A DNA stretch of 64,000 nt from the NCBI GenBank assembly GCA_035645275.1, contig DASQMX010000036.1, positions 49,818 through 113,817 on the forward strand, given 5' to 3'. A model generated the notes under the pieces. It saw nothing but the letters and a program-made list of their open reading frames with translations. It did not search any database and had not been told where the DNA came from. Below are positions 63,448-64,000 of this stretch, piece by piece; the first letter of the stretch is position 1, and each line of letters opens with the position of its first letter. The translations under genes were made by a program, and so were the position numbers. The stretch comes from Paranoxybacillus sp035645275 (GTDB lineage: Bacteria > Bacillota > Bacilli > Bacillales > Anoxybacillaceae).

Positions 63448-63819
63448 ATTTGTTGCCGCTTCTTGTACAGTAAGCGAAGGAGTTTTTATATGTTTGGTGA
63501 TTTCAACCAATTGGACATGGTGCCCTTCCATTTTTAATACCTTAAATGCATAATCGCCGTAGGAGAGAATCTCGCCTTGTTGAATATCAAACTTCTCCGT
63601 TAAAATCCAACCACCAATCGTATCGACATCGGTATCATCGATATCCGTTCCAAGTAAGTCATTGATATCTTCAATCAACACTTTTCCGTCAACAATAGTG
63701 GTATGTTCGTTCATTTTGCGAATCATCGGAACTTCGTCAATATCAAATTCATCTTGAATCTCACCGACGATTTCTTCTAATAAGCTCTCTAGCTGTATGC
63801 ATACAGCTAGAGAATCCAC
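63445..63819 (-). pseudogene. CNNM/hemolysin-family transporter (YugS-like), N-terminal 70 percent deleted
   Basis: 124 codons. After GCAGGAGGT the GTG at 63819 reads five codons, then a palindrome-derived stretch, then LLEEIVGEIQDEFDIDE and the complete CorC/HlyC C-terminal domain (TIVDGKVLIEDINDLLGT, GEILSYGDYAFKVLKM). The membrane DUF21 domain and CBS pair (about 300 residues) are missing. Relatives of YugS lie next to yugP in B. subtilis, as here. Confidence 0.8.
63786..63813. other. 28-bp perfect palindrome at a deletion junction
   Basis: TCTCTAGCTGTATG followed by its exact complement CATACAGCTAGAGA. It sits between the surviving start and the C-terminal domain of the CNNM gene. Confidence 0.85.
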
Positions 63820-63851
63820 CTCCTGCTTTACTATACATTGGATTTATTGGG

Positions 63852-64000
63852 TTATTCTCCCTCATTATTCCCTTGGAAGAAAATCATAATAAACTTGATT
63901 AACTCTAACATAGAGATTAATGCGGCAGCTACATAGGTTAATGCAGCAGCATTTAAGACTTTATTCACTCCACGTACTTCATCATTGACAATAAATCCTT
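63852..64000 (-). CDS. YugP-like membrane zinc metallopeptidase, C-terminus only
   Basis: Partial: the frame enters from the right edge and stops at 63852. It reads EVRGVNKVLNAAALTYVAAA then ELIKFIMIFFQGNNEG, the final membrane helix of YugP-type (Zn_peptidase_2) proteins. The HExxH centre is outside the window. Confidence 0.7.
   Translation of the reverse strand, partial: GFIVNDEVRGVNKVLNAAALTYVAAALISMLELIKFIMIFFQGNNEGE

Noticed and set aside
1..64000. CRISPR arrays, tRNA or rRNA genes
   Set aside because: No regularly spaced direct repeats, no tRNA cloverleaf with GTTCRANNC and CCA, and no rRNA core sequences were noticed.

Overview
The window looks like a chromosomal stretch of a low-GC, endospore-forming member of the Bacillaceae. 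The evidence is family-level: an alpha/beta-type SASP, a YhcN/YlaJ sporulation lipoprotein, a YjcZ-type micro-protein, OdhA/OdhB of the Bacillus type, strong AGGAGG ribosome binding sites and a T-box leader. IS3, IS110 and IS200/IS605 relics and a large TnpB-like protein recall warm-living genera near Geobacillus, but no 16S gene is present and genus is a guess. No tRNA, rRNA or CRISPR array was seen.

Layout. 1-3.0 kb: a minus-strand 5-oxoprolinase-type operon (pxpB-, pxpC-, biotin-carrier-like and pxpA genes, the last cut by the window edge). 3.7-3.9 kb: a SASP gene. 4.3-8.9 kb: an operon of an ECF sigma factor, a membrane protein, an ABC ATPase and two ABC permeases. 9-11.3 kb and 16-29 kb: decaying sequence with IS3, IS110 and DDE transposase relics and broken genes (GNAT, thiolase/panE chimera, MaoC-like, lgt, LD-carboxypeptidase). 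Between these lie intact genes: an SDR, an O-methyltransferase, a VOC protein, two transporters, a C1q-like surface protein, a sugar dehydrogenase lipoprotein, an alkaline-phosphatase-family enzyme, an L,D-transpeptidase and a YhcN lipoprotein. 29-30.7 kb: an MFS transporter behind a T-box leader. 31.6-37.5 kb: a CAP-domain secreted protein and odhAB. 37.9-39.5 kb: a SatD/DUF3307 pair. 39.8-41 kb: a DUF2642 protein and manganese catalase. 41.7-43.4 kb: padR-chrA with a perfect 26-bp palindromic operator candidate. 43.8 kb: a histidine-rich repeat protein.

45.9-49.1 kb: a large TnpB-like protein, a structured 215-nt RNA immediately 3' of it, then an amino-acid antiporter whose ribosome binding site sits in the closing helix of that RNA. 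A second copy of the RNA (56.5-56.7 kb, other strand) has no TnpB; it has its own promoter-like sequence, a 49-codon ORF directly downstream and a terminator. The copies show compensatory base-pair changes. This is the most interesting signal in the window.

49.7-64 kb: DMT transporter, spermidine-synthase-like protein, a truncated MFS paralogue, a nucleotidyltransferase/APH-like pair, a redox/quinone module (YodC-like nitroreductase, YodB-like HxlR regulator, azoreductase) with three similar palindromic sites, a GNAT enzyme, arsR-arsB-arsC, an NfrA-like oxidoreductase, a tubby-like protein, and a YugP-like gene followed by an N-terminally deleted CNNM/YugS-like gene. Two copies of a 113-129 bp hairpin repeat flank part of this region.
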